Assembly (NCBI RefSeq): GCF_011074795.1
Contig: NZ_JAAMPF010000018.1
Coordinates: forward strand, 124,001-188,000
From: Marinobacter salicampi
GTDB lineage: Bacteria > Pseudomonadota > Gammaproteobacteria > Pseudomonadales > Oleiphilaceae
Direction: 5' to 3'
DNA length: 64,000 bases
Shown here one piece after another: positions 35,203 to 44,500 of this stretch (position 1 is its first letter; every line of letters starts with the position of its first letter). A program made the translations under genes and the position numbers. The notes below the pieces were generated by a model, which did not search any database, was not told where the DNA came from, and saw nothing but the letters and a program-made list of their open reading frames with translations.

Positions 35203-36066
35203 ATGGCAGTTCAGGTCAGCGACTTTGATCGCTTCTCGTTTACCCTGTTTATGGCCCTGGTGCTGCACGCAGTTCTGGTGCTGGGGATTACTTTTGCCCC
35301 GGAACTGCCGCAGCCATCCGCCGAGACGATGGAAATTACCCTGTCCCAGTTCGATGACGATGAGGCGCCTGAAGAGGCTGATTTCCTTGCCCAGACTAGC
35401 CAGCAGGGCAGTGGCAGCGAGGAGGAAGCCCGGGAGATGACGACGCCGGACCCAACTGAGCTGGCGGGCGAGTCAGAGGTCCAGGTTGAGCCCCAGGCCC
35501 GGGCGCAGCCTGAACCGGTAGCGCAATCCCCGAAAGAAGTGGTGGAAACCCGCAGCGACAGTCGCCCCTTGGTCAGGCAGGAGCCCGTTGAAGAGCCCTC
35601 CCGGGAACCCATGCCGGTGGCAGAACACAAGAGCCTGATGGAGCGCAGTCTGGAAATCGCCCGGCTCGAGGCTCGCTTTGACAACCAGCGCCAAGCCTAT
35701 GCCAAGAAACCCCGGGTGCTGCGGGTAACTGCGGTTTCCACCCTTCGGTCGGTCAATGCCCATTACGTGCAGAACTGGATTGATAAGGTAACGCGGGTAG
35801 GCAACGTGAACTATCCCACCGAAGCTAGGCGGGAAGGGATCTATGGCACGCTGCGGGTGCTGGTTGTGCTGAAGGCGGATGGCAGCCTCAAGGAAGTGGC
35901 GATTCTCCAGTCCTCCGGCAGCAGCATTCTGGACGATGCCGCCATTCGTATCATCAGGATGGCATCCCCTTTTGCGCCTTTTCCTGATGACATGAAGGCG
36001 CAGACAGATCAGCTCGAGATTATCCGGACCTGGTCGTTTCAGCGCCGCGGCCTGAGTTCAGGATGA
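35203..36066 (+). CDS. TonB-like energy transducer
   Basis: This 287-residue protein has a short cytoplasmic head, one membrane anchor (about residues 14-32), a Pro/Glu-rich periplasmic linker (about 45-190) and a C-terminal TonB domain (about 195-285, with YPTEARREGIYGTLRVLVVLKADGS and SSGSSILDDAAIRII). Such proteins pass proton-motive energy to outer-membrane receptors; the Pseudomonas protein at this locus (TonB3) is linked to pilus assembly and twitching. That role here is inference from synteny. Its stop overlaps the ruvX start (ATGA). Confidence 0.88.
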   Translation: MAVQVSDFDRFSFTLFMALVLHAVLVLGITFAPELPQPSAETMEITLSQFDDDEAPEEADFLAQTSQQGSGSEEEAREMTTPDPTELAGESEVQVEPQARAQPEPVAQSPKEVVETRSDSRPLVRQEPVEEPSREPMPVAEHKSLMERSLEIARLEARFDNQRQAYAKKPRVLRVTAVSTLRSVNAHYVQNWIDKVTRVGNVNYPTEARREGIYGTLRVLVVLKADGSLKEVAILQSSGSSILDDAAIRIIRMASPFAPFPDDMKAQTDQLEIIRTWSFQRRGLSSG

Positions 36067-36503
36067 GCAGATCAGGTCAGCGCCAGGTGCTCGCATTTGA
36101 TTTCGGCGTCAAACGGATAGGCGTGGCGTTCGGGCAGGAGCTCCTGGGCAGTGCCCGGCCGGTATCGCTATTGCCGGCAAGAGATGGCATTCCCGACTGG
36201 AGCGCCATCTCAGCTCTGATTGATGAGTGGCGTCCGGAGCAGCTGGTGGTTGGCCTGCCGCTGAATATGGATGACACTGAGAATGACATGTGTGCCCGGG
36301 CCCGTAAATTCGGCAACCGGCTGCACGGCCGCTTCCATCTGCCGGTGGCTATGGTCGATGAGCGTCTCACCAGTTTTGAGGCCAAGGGCGACGTGCTTGC
36401 GGCCGGGGGCAGTGGTGATTTCGGCCGGAACGGTGTGGATGACCGGGCAGCGGTATTGATACTCGAAACCTGGTTCAGCGAAGAGGCCCGGAAACGGCCG
36501 TAA
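36063..36503 (+). CDS. ruvX: Holliday junction resolvase-like protein RuvX/YqgF
   Basis: This 146-residue RNase H-fold protein has the N-terminal motif LAFDFGVKRIGVA, the middle LVVGLPLNMDDTEND and the DERLTSFEA motif, all typical of YqgF/RuvX. The family processes pre-16S rRNA ends. ATG at 36063 overlaps the preceding tonB stop by four bases. In many relatives yqgE sits between these two genes; it is absent here. Confidence 0.93.
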   Translation: MSRSGQRQVLAFDFGVKRIGVAFGQELLGSARPVSLLPARDGIPDWSAISALIDEWRPEQLVVGLPLNMDDTENDMCARARKFGNRLHGRFHLPVAMVDERLTSFEAKGDVLAAGGSGDFGRNGVDDRAAVLILETWFSEEARKRP

Positions 36504-36518
36504 CAGATGGGGATATCG

Positions 36519-37028
36519 ATGACCGCATTGCTGAATATGGATACACTGCTCGATGATCTGGAGGCCGGCCTGCGCCGGCAACTGCACGAGCGGGGCATTG
36601 ATAACCCGGCATTGATCGGCATTCGTACCGGTGGGGTCTGGCTGGCGGATGTGCTGCACAAACGGTTGGGGCTGAACGAGCCTTTTGGCGAGCTGGATAT
36701 TTCTTTCTATCGGGACGATTTCAGTCGCATTGGGCTGAATCCCCGTGTACAGCCATCCCACCTTCCTTTTGAGACCGAAGGGCGGGACATTGTGTTGGTG
36801 GACGATGTGGTCATGAGCGGCCGCACCATACGGGCCGCCATGAACGAGATCTTCGACTACGGCCGGCCCGCCAGTATTCTGCTCGTCGCCCTGATTGATC
36901 TGGGCGCGCGGGAACTTCCCATCCATCCGGATGTAGTGGCCAAGGAGCTTTCCCTGGAAGCCCATCAGCGGGTAAAACTGCAAGGTCCCGAGCCACTGAG
37001 CGTCGAGCTCAGGGAAGCCGGCCAGTAA
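36519..37028 (+). CDS. pyrR: PyrR bifunctional regulator / uracil phosphoribosyltransferase
   Basis: This 169-residue protein has the PRPP-binding loop [16 protein letters not shown] and the PyrR signature [14 protein letters not shown] and [12 protein letters not shown] at 36519 is preferred: GGGGA lies five bases before it and the length equals Pseudomonas PyrR, while ATG at 36507 lacks a ribosome-binding site. It lies 15 bases after ruvX and 70 before pyrB. I see no attenuator hairpin with T run in the pyrB leader, so its regulatory role here is uncertain. Confidence 0.93.
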   Translation: MTALLNMDTLLDDLEAGLRRQLHERGIDNPALIGIRTGGVWLADVLHKRLGLNEPFGELDISFYRDDFSRIGLNPRVQPSHLPFETEGRDIVLVDDVVMSGRTIRAAMNEIFDYGRPASILLVALIDLGARELPIHPDVVAKELSLEAHQRVKLQGPEPLSVELREAGQ

Positions 37029-37098
37029 CCGGCCATCAGGGTAGCCACAGGCACAAGAGCGAACTTTACACGTTAGGCAACACGGCAGGCGGGGCTTT

Positions 37099-38109
37099 AT
37101 GACGGCAACGGATTCATCTTTACCCACCTTGCAGCTCACCCGGGAGGGCAGGCTCAAACACTTCCTGACACTCGATGGCCTGGATCAGGCTCTACTGACA
37201 GACATCCTCGATACGGCCGACTCGTTTATAGAAGTGGGCGAGCGCAGCATCAAGAAGGTGCCTTTGCTGAGAGGCCGAACTGTCGTCAACCTGTTCTTCG
37301 AGTCAAGCACCCGGACCCGCAGCACCTTTGAGCTTGCGGCCAAACGGCTGTCTGCCGATGTGCTCAACCTGGACATCAATACGTCGGCCACCTCCAAGGG
37401 CGAGACTCTGTCAGACACGCTGCTGAATCTTGAGGCCATGGCCAGCGACATGTTTGTGGTGCGCCATTCCCAGAGTGGTGCGCCGCACTTCATCGCCGAA
37501 ACCGTGACCCCTGGCGTTGCGATCATCAACGCCGGTGACGGGCGTCATGCCCACCCCACCCAGGCCATGCTCGACATGCTCACTATCCGCCAGCATAAGG
37601 GCCAGTTTGCCGGCCTCAAGGTGGCCATTGTCGGGGACATCCTGCACTCCCGCGTGGCCCGGTCCCAGATTCGTGCCCTGAACACCCTGGGGGTGGAAGA
37701 GGTGCGGGTCATCGCGCCTGCAACACTGCTGCCGAAAGATGTGGAGAGCCTGGGTTGCAAGGTCGAGTACGACATGCGGCATGGCCTGCGGGATCTTGAC
37801 GTCATTATTATGCTCCGGTTGCAGCGGGAACGGATGGAGGGCGCACTTCTTCCCAGTGAGCGTGAGTTCTACCGCCTCTACGGACTGAATGAGGAGAAGC
37901 TGGCGCTGGCGGACAGCCGTTGTATTGTCATGCATCCGGGTCCCATTAACCGCGGAGTCGAAATTGAGTCAGCGGTTGCTGACGGGCCCCAGTCAGTCAT
38001 TCTAAACCAGGTGACCAACGGCATAGCCGTTCGCATGGCGGTCATGTCCATGGCCATGAGCGGACAGGTCTCAGAGCGCGTCCAGCCAGGTGAAGGAGCG
38101 GGCCAATGA
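37099..38109 (+). CDS. pyrB: aspartate carbamoyltransferase catalytic subunit
   Basis: This 336-residue enzyme condenses carbamoyl phosphate and aspartate in pyrimidine synthesis. The carbamoyl-phosphate loop is [19 protein letters not shown], and the aspartate-binding parts are [11 protein letters not shown] and [11 protein letters not shown]. Length and adjacency to a pseudo-dihydroorotase mark the class A type, in which PyrB and PyrC' form a dodecamer. Its stop overlaps the pyrC' start (ATGA), so the partners are translationally coupled. GCGGGG precedes the ATG. Confidence 0.96.
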   Translation: MTATDSSLPTLQLTREGRLKHFLTLDGLDQALLTDILDTADSFIEVGERSIKKVPLLRGRTVVNLFFESSTRTRSTFELAAKRLSADVLNLDINTSATSKGETLSDTLLNLEAMASDMFVVRHSQSGAPHFIAETVTPGVAIINAGDGRHAHPTQAMLDMLTIRQHKGQFAGLKVAIVGDILHSRVARSQIRALNTLGVEEVRVIAPATLLPKDVESLGCKVEYDMRHGLRDLDVIIMLRLQRERMEGALLPSEREFYRLYGLNEEKLALADSRCIVMHPGPINRGVEIESAVADGPQSVILNQVTNGIAVRMAVMSMAMSGQVSERVQPGEGAGQ

Positions 38110-39401
38110 AGACATCTGCCCCGGAGAGTCTGTGCATTACCGGTGTAACCCTGCTCAGCGGAGCGGGCATCGGTGACCAGGTAACCAGCGTACTGATACA
38201 GGATGGCGCCATTGCTGCGTTTGGCAAGCAGGCTGAGCAGGCCACTGCTGACCGGGTGCTGCAGGCAGAGGGTTGTTATCTCAGCCCTGGCTTTGTAGAT
38301 CTTTACTGCAACCTTCGGGAACCTGGCAACGGCCAGAAGGGCAATATTGCTTCGGAAACGCGGGCGGCAGCCAAAGGTGGCTTTACCACCGTCTGCGCCG
38401 CCCCTGACTCATCCCCCATCAACGACACCGGCGCAGTCACACGCCTGATACAGGAAGTGGCCAGTGAGCGATCGCCCATCCGGGTACTGCCCCTTGGTGC
38501 CACAACCCGGGGCCTCGAAGGCGAACTGCTCAGTGATATGGCAGGTCTAACGGCGGCAGGCTGTGTTGCCTTCAGCAATGGCTCTCTGGGTATCCGTGAT
38601 GCCCGTGTCCTGCGCCGGGCGATGGCCTATGCCCGCACCTTCGGGTACACCCTCATGTTCCAGCCTAACAACCGTGCCCTGGCAGCCGACGGTTTCGCCC
38701 ACGACGGCCTGGTCACCGCCCGGTTGGGTTTGTTGGGTATTCCGGAAATTGCCGAGACCACCGCGGTCATGGAACTGCTTCTGCTCGCCGAGGAAACCGG
38801 CGTAAGGCTGCACCTCAGCCAGATCTCCACTGCGCGCGCGGTGGAGATGGTGGCCGAGGCCCAGGCTCGCGGTGTCGCGGTGTCTGCCGATGTGGCCATG
38901 CACCAGCTGGTCTTTACGGAAGACGCCCTGTCCGGTTTCGACAGCCGTTTCCATGTGATACCTCCCCTGCGGTCTGAAAATGACCGCCAGGGGCTGCTGA
39001 CGGGCCTGCGGACCGGAACCGTGAGTGCCGTTGTCAGTCAGCATCAGCCCCATGATCCGGCTGCAAAACGTGCACCGCTCGGTGAGACGGCCCCTGGTCT
39101 GTCGAGTGTAGAGAGTGTGCTGTCCATGGGGCTTATGCTGGTATCCGATGGAGAGTTGACGCTGCCTGAGCTGATCCGGGCCCTGACTTCCGGCCCTGCC
39201 GGCGTTCTTGGCCTGGGCGTCGGCGAGCTCAGGATAGGGGTCGGCGCTGATCTGTGTGTGTTTGACCCCGCCGCCACCTGGGTAGCCAATGACACCAGTC
39301 TGCAGTCCACGGGTAAGCACGGACCCATTCTGGGTCGTCCTTTGCCGGGTGTGGTCCGTTACACAATCTCTCAGGGCAGCGTAGCCTGGCAGCCAACCTG
39401 A
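38106..39401 (+). CDS. pyrX: catalytically inactive dihydroorotase-like subunit PyrC'
   Basis: This 431-residue protein has the type I dihydroorotase fold, but the metal site is gone. The usual DxHxH reads DLYCN in [13 protein letters not shown], and the usual catalytic DHAPH reads SQHQPH. It therefore should not hydrolyse dihydroorotate and instead serves as the structural partner needed for PyrB activity, as described for Pseudomonas PyrC'. A functional pyrC must lie elsewhere. ATG at 38106 overlaps the end of pyrB. Confidence 0.93.
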   Translation: MKTSAPESLCITGVTLLSGAGIGDQVTSVLIQDGAIAAFGKQAEQATADRVLQAEGCYLSPGFVDLYCNLREPGNGQKGNIASETRAAAKGGFTTVCAAPDSSPINDTGAVTRLIQEVASERSPIRVLPLGATTRGLEGELLSDMAGLTAAGCVAFSNGSLGIRDARVLRRAMAYARTFGYTLMFQPNNRALAADGFAHDGLVTARLGLLGIPEIAETTAVMELLLLAEETGVRLHLSQISTARAVEMVAEAQARGVAVSADVAMHQLVFTEDALSGFDSRFHVIPPLRSENDRQGLLTGLRTGTVSAVVSQHQPHDPAAKRAPLGETAPGLSSVESVLSMGLMLVSDGELTLPELIRALTSGPAGVLGLGVGELRIGVGADLCVFDPAATWVANDTSLQSTGKHGPILGRPLPGVVRYTISQGSVAWQPT

Positions 39402-39477
39402 GGAGCGAGCCACAAACGTGGCCTGGGTAACCCCAAGGCTGCCTACTGCATCACAATTCCTCGCTTTTTGCTGGTAT

Positions 39478-39493
39478 GCCCTTGGAGAAGGGC
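39478..39493 (+). terminator. hairpin in spacer after pyrC'
   Basis: GCCCTT-GGAG-AAGGGC is a perfect six-base-pair stem 77 bases after the pyrC' stop. There is no T run, so it is at most a weak terminator. The rest of the 230-bp spacer shows nothing else that I can name. Confidence 0.3.
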
Positions 39494-39631
39494 ACGCCTG
39501 CCAACGTATCCTTTCATCTATCGACTTAGGCTCGATACCAAAATAACGCAGCGCATTCTCAGCGTGACCAGAAGCCGTGAACGGACGAATCGGCCCGCCT
39601 GCGTTTCACAAGAATAATCAGGAGTCTTCCC

Positions 39632-40669
39632 GTGAACCCACGATCCCTTACCCTTACCCTTACCCTGACCCGTTGTTTGACTGCAGCGGCGATGCTGTTA
39701 GCGGCCTTTTCGCAGTCCGTCATGGCCCAGGCCGGTGATGAGGTGCTGGAACGCAGCTTCTGCGTTTTTGATCCGGTCGGTGCCAATGGTCCGCTGTTTG
39801 CGATTACCAAGACCTTTCGCCCGGTTGCTCTTCAAGAAGGCATCAAGCTGAATCTGCGCGCCTATACCGACGAGAAGGTGGCAGCCGAGGATTTTAAGGC
39901 AGGACAGTGCGACGCGGTGCTGCTTACCGGCACCCGGGCCCGGGAGTTCAACAAATTTACCGGCAGTCTCGAGGCCATGGGCGCCATCCCCGGAGAGCAG
40001 GAGATGCGGCTGCTTTTCAATACCCTGAGTCAGCCAAATGCCCGACCCTTTCTGGTCAACGACAAGTACGAAGTGGCAGGGGTATTTCCCGGCGGAGCTG
40101 TCTACCTCCACATGCGGGACCGCACCATCGATACCGTGGAAGAGTTGCAGGGCAAGAAAATCGCTACGCTGGACTACGATACCGCATCCGTCCGGATGGT
40201 CCGGCACGTCGGTGCCTCAGTGGTCGGTTCCAATTCCGCCAATTTTGCCGGCAAGTTCAACAATGGCAGTGTTGATCTGGCCTATGCGCCCGCCGTGGCC
40301 TATAGCCCGCTTGAGCTTTACAAGGGCGTTCAGCCAAACGGCGGCGTGTTCAAGTACGCGGTGGCGTACATGAACTTCCAGGTCATCCTGCATCGCGATC
40401 GCTTCCCTGACAAAGCGGGTCAGATGGTCCGCAATGAATCCATCAAGCGGATCGATGAGGCCTACCAGATTATCGCCCAGGCAGAATCCGAAATCCCGGC
40501 CGAGGTCTGGATGCATCCACCTGCGGAAGATACCCGGGGTTACGATTCGATGCTTCGGGAGGTTCGCCTGTCCCTGCTCGAGGATGGCGTTTACGACGAG
40601 CGAGCAATCAAGCTCATGCGGGCGATCCGGTGCCGGGTGGACGGCAGCCGCTCCGAGTGCTCCACCTGA
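39632..40669 (+). CDS. periplasmic solute-binding protein of a TRAP-like system (DUF6091-type)
   Basis: This 345-residue protein has a Sec signal peptide ending near AQA|GDEV (residue about 35). The mature part has a two-lobed binding-protein look, with DAVLLTGTRAREFNKF, VEELQGKKIATLDYDT and VDLAYAPAVAYSPLELY. It matches what I know as putative solute-binding proteins encoded beside TatT-like lipoproteins and TRAP permeases. The start is GTG at 39632 with AGGAG seven bases upstream. A tandem CCCTTA hexamer encodes LTLTLT in the signal peptide. The ligand is unknown. An HU gene on the other strand separates it from the permease genes. Confidence 0.75.
   Translation: MNPRSLTLTLTLTRCLTAAAMLLAAFSQSVMAQAGDEVLERSFCVFDPVGANGPLFAITKTFRPVALQEGIKLNLRAYTDEKVAAEDFKAGQCDAVLLTGTRAREFNKFTGSLEAMGAIPGEQEMRLLFNTLSQPNARPFLVNDKYEVAGVFPGGAVYLHMRDRTIDTVEELQGKKIATLDYDTASVRMVRHVGASVVGSNSANFAGKFNNGSVDLAYAPAVAYSPLELYKGVQPNGGVFKYAVAYMNFQVILHRDRFPDKAGQMVRNESIKRIDEAYQIIAQAESEIPAEVWMHPPAEDTRGYDSMLREVRLSLLEDGVYDERAIKLMRAIRCRVDGSRSECST
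39645..39668 (+). repeat. CCCTTA hexamer tandem repeat in signal-peptide codons
   Basis: Three perfect copies of CCCTTA and one variant CCCTGA (39645-39668) encode alternating Leu and Thr (SLTLTLTLT) near the start of the solute-binding protein. Loss or gain of a unit would keep frame and change signal-peptide length by two residues. Confidence 0.9.
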
Positions 40670-40735
40670 CGACTGAAACCAGGCCTGGCGGACTGACAGA
40701 GAGCCGTCGCCTCAGGCCTGAGCAGGGCTACCGGG

Positions 40736-41008
40736 CTATCTGATCTGGTCCTTCAGGGATTTGCCGGGTTTGAAGCCGACAGTCTTGCTGGCGGGTATCT
40801 GAATGGCCGCACCGGTTTGAGGGTTGCGCCCGCTTCGGGCCTCCCTGTTGCGCACGGTAAAGGTACCGAAGCCGATCAGGGTGACATCGTCGCCTCGTAA
40901 TGCAGCAGAGGTAACCTGGTCAGTAAAGGCCGTTATCACTTCACTTGCTTTGTCGCGGCTGAGGCCGGTCTGTTCTGCTATAGCACTGGCCAGCTCTGGT
41001 TTGCGCAT
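40736..41008 (-). CDS. hupB: HU-family DNA-binding protein
   Basis: This 90-residue histone-like protein has the HU core GFGTFTVRNREARSGRNPQTGAAIQIPASKTVGFKPGKSLKD. Length and sequence fit HU rather than IHF; HU-beta is the likelier label but alpha and beta cannot be fully told apart here. AGGAGGT stands seven bases before ATG at 41008. Its usual neighbour lon is not present; instead it sits, in reverse, inside the TRAP locus. Confidence 0.9.
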   Translation of the reverse strand: MRKPELASAIAEQTGLSRDKASEVITAFTDQVTSAALRGDDVTLIGFGTFTVRNREARSGRNPQTGAAIQIPASKTVGFKPGKSLKDQIR

Positions 41009-41248
41009 TGATACCTCCTAGTTTGTCGCTTCATGCCCTTAATGGGTGCTGACCTCAGGTATAGCGGGTCGGGGAAATCTGTCAATGCAGGCAAAGGTGA
41101 CATGTATCTTCCAGATCCGTCTTTGAGGTGCCGGTCTCACAAACTGATCCGCTTCTCGGGGATAATGCCAGCCTGGTTACGCTTGGTAACATAGCGCTGA
41201 GAAGCAGGAGCGTCGGCTCCAACAATAAGAAAACACAAGGTGAAAGAC

Positions 41249-42319
41249 ATGAGAATGGAATTCCTGGACACGCAGACAGCCGGCGACCGGGCCGGGCGTC
41301 CAAAGGCCCGCGGCGTCATCATCGGCCTGCTTGCCAGCGTAGCGCTCAGCGGGTGCGGAGCGGTGAATCACGTGCTTTACAAAACCACCGGCGACGTGAT
41401 GAAAGGTTTTTCCAAAGATCACACCGTTCCGTACCTGATGCAGACCGACGACGTAGCCATGAGTTGTGCCATGAGCGAAGCGACCTCGCCTCTTTTGATG
41501 TCGTTCGGACGCGTGACCAGCGATCCGGACCAGCTGGCCGTGATGCTCTATCTGGCATCTGGCGGCTGCGCCGAAGAGCGCGCCCGCGAAGACGAGCTCG
41601 CCAGTCTGGCGGCCCTTCGGGCCATGCGGCCCGAAGCCGCTCAGGATGCGGCCATACGACAGAAACGCCACTATGTATTGGCCGCAAAGCGCTATTTCAG
41701 CGGCTGGCAGCATCACAATCTTCATTATGGCAATCCTGACAAGGTGGAATGTCCGGATCTGGACGACGAAATTGACGGCTTCATTTATATGGCAGGTCTG
41801 CTTTCCGGTTTGCAGGCACTGAATGCCGAGATCCAGTCAACCTCCGCCATCGGGGTGCCCAAGAACATCGGTTCTACAGTGGCCCGCGCAAGCGGATGCC
41901 TCGATAACGCGGCCTGGTGGGGTGCCCCCATGGCGCTTCGGGCGACGGTTTGGGCGATGATCCCCGGAGCAATGCCGGACGGCGAGGATGCGTTCGAGCG
42001 TCTGGAAATCGCCGACCGCCAGGGCGAAGTGGCCGGAGTCCGCCTGAGCCACGTGTTCCATGCCATCGCGGCGATAAACAAGGGCGATGACGAGCGTCTG
42101 CGTAGCGTAATCCGCAGACATGCCGAGGCCATCAACACGCAGCCTGCTGCGGAGGACTGGGTCATGGTGGACCGGATGGCCACCCAGGTGATCCTCGCAA
42201 TCTCGGACCGTATGTGGGTTGAAAATGTAGGCTACCGTACCCCTACGGGCAGGTTAGGCAGTTTCTGGGATGACCAGGCCGAGGCCACCGAAACCATGGA
42301 TCTGGACGACATTCTCTAA
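41249..42319 (+). CDS. TatT-like TRAP-associated lipoprotein
   Basis: This protein of 356 residues has a lipoprotein signal with lipobox LSGC (Cys36) after a long polar head. The mature part is helical, repeating about 35-residue alpha pairs, in the manner of TatT (TRAP T-component) trimers that sit with a periplasmic binding protein. ATG at 41249 has AAGGTG six bases upstream and is preferred over GTG at 41240. It lies 27 bases before the TRAP permease gene, so they are co-transcribed. TatT membership is inferred from lipobox, helical character and the neighbour, not from a diagnostic motif. Confidence 0.65.
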   Translation: MRMEFLDTQTAGDRAGRPKARGVIIGLLASVALSGCGAVNHVLYKTTGDVMKGFSKDHTVPYLMQTDDVAMSCAMSEATSPLLMSFGRVTSDPDQLAVMLYLASGGCAEERAREDELASLAALRAMRPEAAQDAAIRQKRHYVLAAKRYFSGWQHHNLHYGNPDKVECPDLDDEIDGFIYMAGLLSGLQALNAEIQSTSAIGVPKNIGSTVARASGCLDNAAWWGAPMALRATVWAMIPGAMPDGEDAFERLEIADRQGEVAGVRLSHVFHAIAAINKGDDERLRSVIRRHAEAINTQPAAEDWVMVDRMATQVILAISDRMWVENVGYRTPTGRLGSFWDDQAEATETMDLDDIL

Positions 42320-42346
42320 CTCTATCTGTCAATTAAGGCCTGTCTG

Positions 42347-44413
42347 ATGCCCCGTAGTCGTATGCGCCGCTCTGGCCGGGAGTGGTTTTCCTCCCTCCCG
42401 GCATGCCTGCTTTTGCTTGCCGTGGTGGTATTTTCGACCAGCAGTGACATCCATAACCAGATGCTGAGGGGCGGGGAGCAGCTCTGGGGTGGTTACTACA
42501 AGCTGCGCAGCGATCCGGTGGAGCCGACCTGCGACCCTAACCGTGATCTTGAAGGAGCTATTGCCGAGGAATTGGCCAGCGGCAGTGACCTGGATGATGA
42601 CCTGCTTGACCTGCTTGGGTCTGAGCCAAAGGACCCGGAGAAAGTCCGGCAGTCCGTTGAACAGGCCCTTGAGGATTGTCAAAACCGCCATGAGCGCTAT
42701 GAGGAAATCCGCGATCGCCTGACACCAGCGGTACGGGCTTACAGAAGCGTAGAGCTGTTTGTTGCCGATCTGATTGCTTTCGGGCTTGAGTCCCAGCGTT
42801 TCATTCTGGTCATCCTGGTTATGCTGTGTGCCGCTACAGCGACCCTGACCCGCCACCATATAGCCATGCGCGCCATGCAGACGCGGCTTGATTATACGGT
42901 ATCCCATGCCCTCCAAAGCGTTGCCAACTTCATGTTGCTTGGCTCCAGCGCACTGTTCCGGCATTCAACCGTTGCTGCGGGCGGCGACGTCTCGCCCGAG
43001 CGTATGCTGCTGCATAACCTGTGGGTTATCGGTTTTGCTGTCCTGACCCTGGCAAGCCTTTACCGCCTGTTCCGACCGCCGGTTGACCTCGAGCCGGGAG
43101 GTAGCCTTAACAAGGCCTTTCTGGCGGTCCCCCTGTATACGGTCATGTGCCTGATCTCGGGAACCTACTTTGCCCTGATCGGGCATGCGTCCGGCATCGG
43201 TATCTACCTGGGTACCATGATGGAACTGGCCGACATGTTCCTTAATGTGGCGCTCTATGTGTGGGTGGGCATGATGCTCAAGCAGACTTGCATGGCGGCT
43301 CTGGTGTTCAACGTTTTCCGTCCCTGGCGTATGCCGCCGGAAATGCTCGCGGTGGTTGCGGTTCTGGTGGCCGCCATCCCTACCGCCTATACCGGTGCCT
43401 CGGGGATTTTTGTGATTGCCGCCGGTGCTGTTATCTACAGCGAGTTGCGAGCGGCTGGCGCCCGTCGTCAGCTGGCATTGGCCGCCACGGCCATGTCTGG
43501 GTCCCTGGGTGTGGTGCTGCGGCCCTGTCTGCTGGTGGTGGTCATAGCCTACCTCAACCGCGAGGTGACCACTGACGAGCTGTTTGGGTGGGGCATCTGG
43601 GTCTTTCTGCTTACCGCAACGCTTTTCATGGTTGTGGCCCTGAGTGTGAATCGCCAGAACCGGTTCGACTTTGCGCCGGTATCCGAAGCCCTGCCGGCAA
43701 CCCTGAGCGCCCTGAAGCCGCTGGTGCCCTACGCCCTAGTCATGGCAAGCATCATCCTGTTCTACCTGTGGGCTCTGGATGTCAGGATGGACGAGTTCTC
43801 AGCCCCCCGGCTCCTGCCGGTCATCATGCTGGGCATCCTGCTTTACGAGCATATCAGCGCCCGGCGTCATGCCAGGAAAGACAGTGAAGCGTTGACGCAC
43901 CAAGGGCTTGAGCACAGTATCCGCGGGGCGACCAATGATACCACCTCGGAAATAGGCGCTTTATTGCTGCTGCTGGGTTTGTCAGTGAGCATAGGCGGAG
44001 TGATCGAGCGTTCTCATCTCATGGGTCTGTTTCCGCAGGCGTTCGAGAGCGCTTGGAGTGCCATGTTACTGATGGTTGTGCTGCTGGTGATCCTGGGCAT
44101 GATCATGGATGCGTTCGGCGCTGTTATTCTGGTGTCGGCCACCGTGGCCGGCATTGCCTACGCCAGCGGTATAGACCCGATTCACTTCTGGATGGTCACC
44201 CTGGTCGCGTTCGAGTTTGGTTACCTGAGTCCGCCGGTGGCACTGAACCATCTGCTTACCCGTCAGGTGGTAGGTGAGGCTGAAATTGCTGCAGCCCAAG
44301 CTGAGCCAGGCACTTTCTACCAACGCCATGAACGCATCATCATGCCTCTGATTACCATGGCCATAGCGCTGGTTCTGGTAGCTTTCGTGCCCCTGCTGTT
44401 CTATGCAGTCTAG
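42347..44413 (+). CDS. TRAP-type transporter fused large permease
   Basis: This 688-residue membrane protein has an N-terminal helix (about residues 14-33), an acidic periplasmic stretch (about 35-125, DLDDDLLDLLGSEPKD), then four helices resembling the small TRAP subunit (Q), then the large M-type region from about residue 255 with TAYTGASGIFVIAAGAVIYSELRAAG, LGVVLRPCLLVVVIAYLN and, near the end, GMIMDAFGAVILV and FGYLSPPVALNHLL. TRAP systems import organic acids with sodium. The acidic loop between helix 1 and 2 is unusual. An intrinsic terminator follows at once. Confidence 0.88.
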   Translation: MPRSRMRRSGREWFSSLPACLLLLAVVVFSTSSDIHNQMLRGGEQLWGGYYKLRSDPVEPTCDPNRDLEGAIAEELASGSDLDDDLLDLLGSEPKDPEKVRQSVEQALEDCQNRHERYEEIRDRLTPAVRAYRSVELFVADLIAFGLESQRFILVILVMLCAATATLTRHHIAMRAMQTRLDYTVSHALQSVANFMLLGSSALFRHSTVAAGGDVSPERMLLHNLWVIGFAVLTLASLYRLFRPPVDLEPGGSLNKAFLAVPLYTVMCLISGTYFALIGHASGIGIYLGTMMELADMFLNVALYVWVGMMLKQTCMAALVFNVFRPWRMPPEMLAVVAVLVAAIPTAYTGASGIFVIAAGAVIYSELRAAGARRQLALAATAMSGSLGVVLRPCLLVVVIAYLNREVTTDELFGWGIWVFLLTATLFMVVALSVNRQNRFDFAPVSEALPATLSALKPLVPYALVMASIILFYLWALDVRMDEFSAPRLLPVIMLGILLYEHISARRHARKDSEALTHQGLEHSIRGATNDTTSEIGALLLLLGLSVSIGGVIERSHLMGLFPQAFESAWSAMLLMVVLLVILGMIMDAFGAVILVSATVAGIAYASGIDPIHFWMVTLVAFEFGYLSPPVALNHLLTRQVVGEAEIAAAQAEPGTFYQRHERIIMPLITMAIALVLVAFVPLLFYAV

Positions 44414-44433
44414 TCACACGACCATTTAGGAAC

Positions 44434-44460
44434 AAAAAAAGCGCCCGCAGGCGCTTTTCT
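44434..44460. terminator. bidirectional intrinsic terminator between TRAP permease and pckA
   Basis: AAAAAAAGCGCC-CGCA-GGCGCTTTT forms a strong stem with A/T flanks on both sides. It can end the rightward TRAP transcript and, with a seven-T tail on the other strand, the leftward pckA transcript, whose stop is at 44501. Confidence 0.9.
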
Positions 44461-44500
44461 ATTTGGGCTGACGTTATTCGGCCGCCCTGTGTGTGCTGGC

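Noticed and set aside
39645-39668. CCCTTA copies as telomere or CRISPR-like repeat
   Set aside because: Only four short units lie within a coding signal sequence; there are no spacers and no cas genes.
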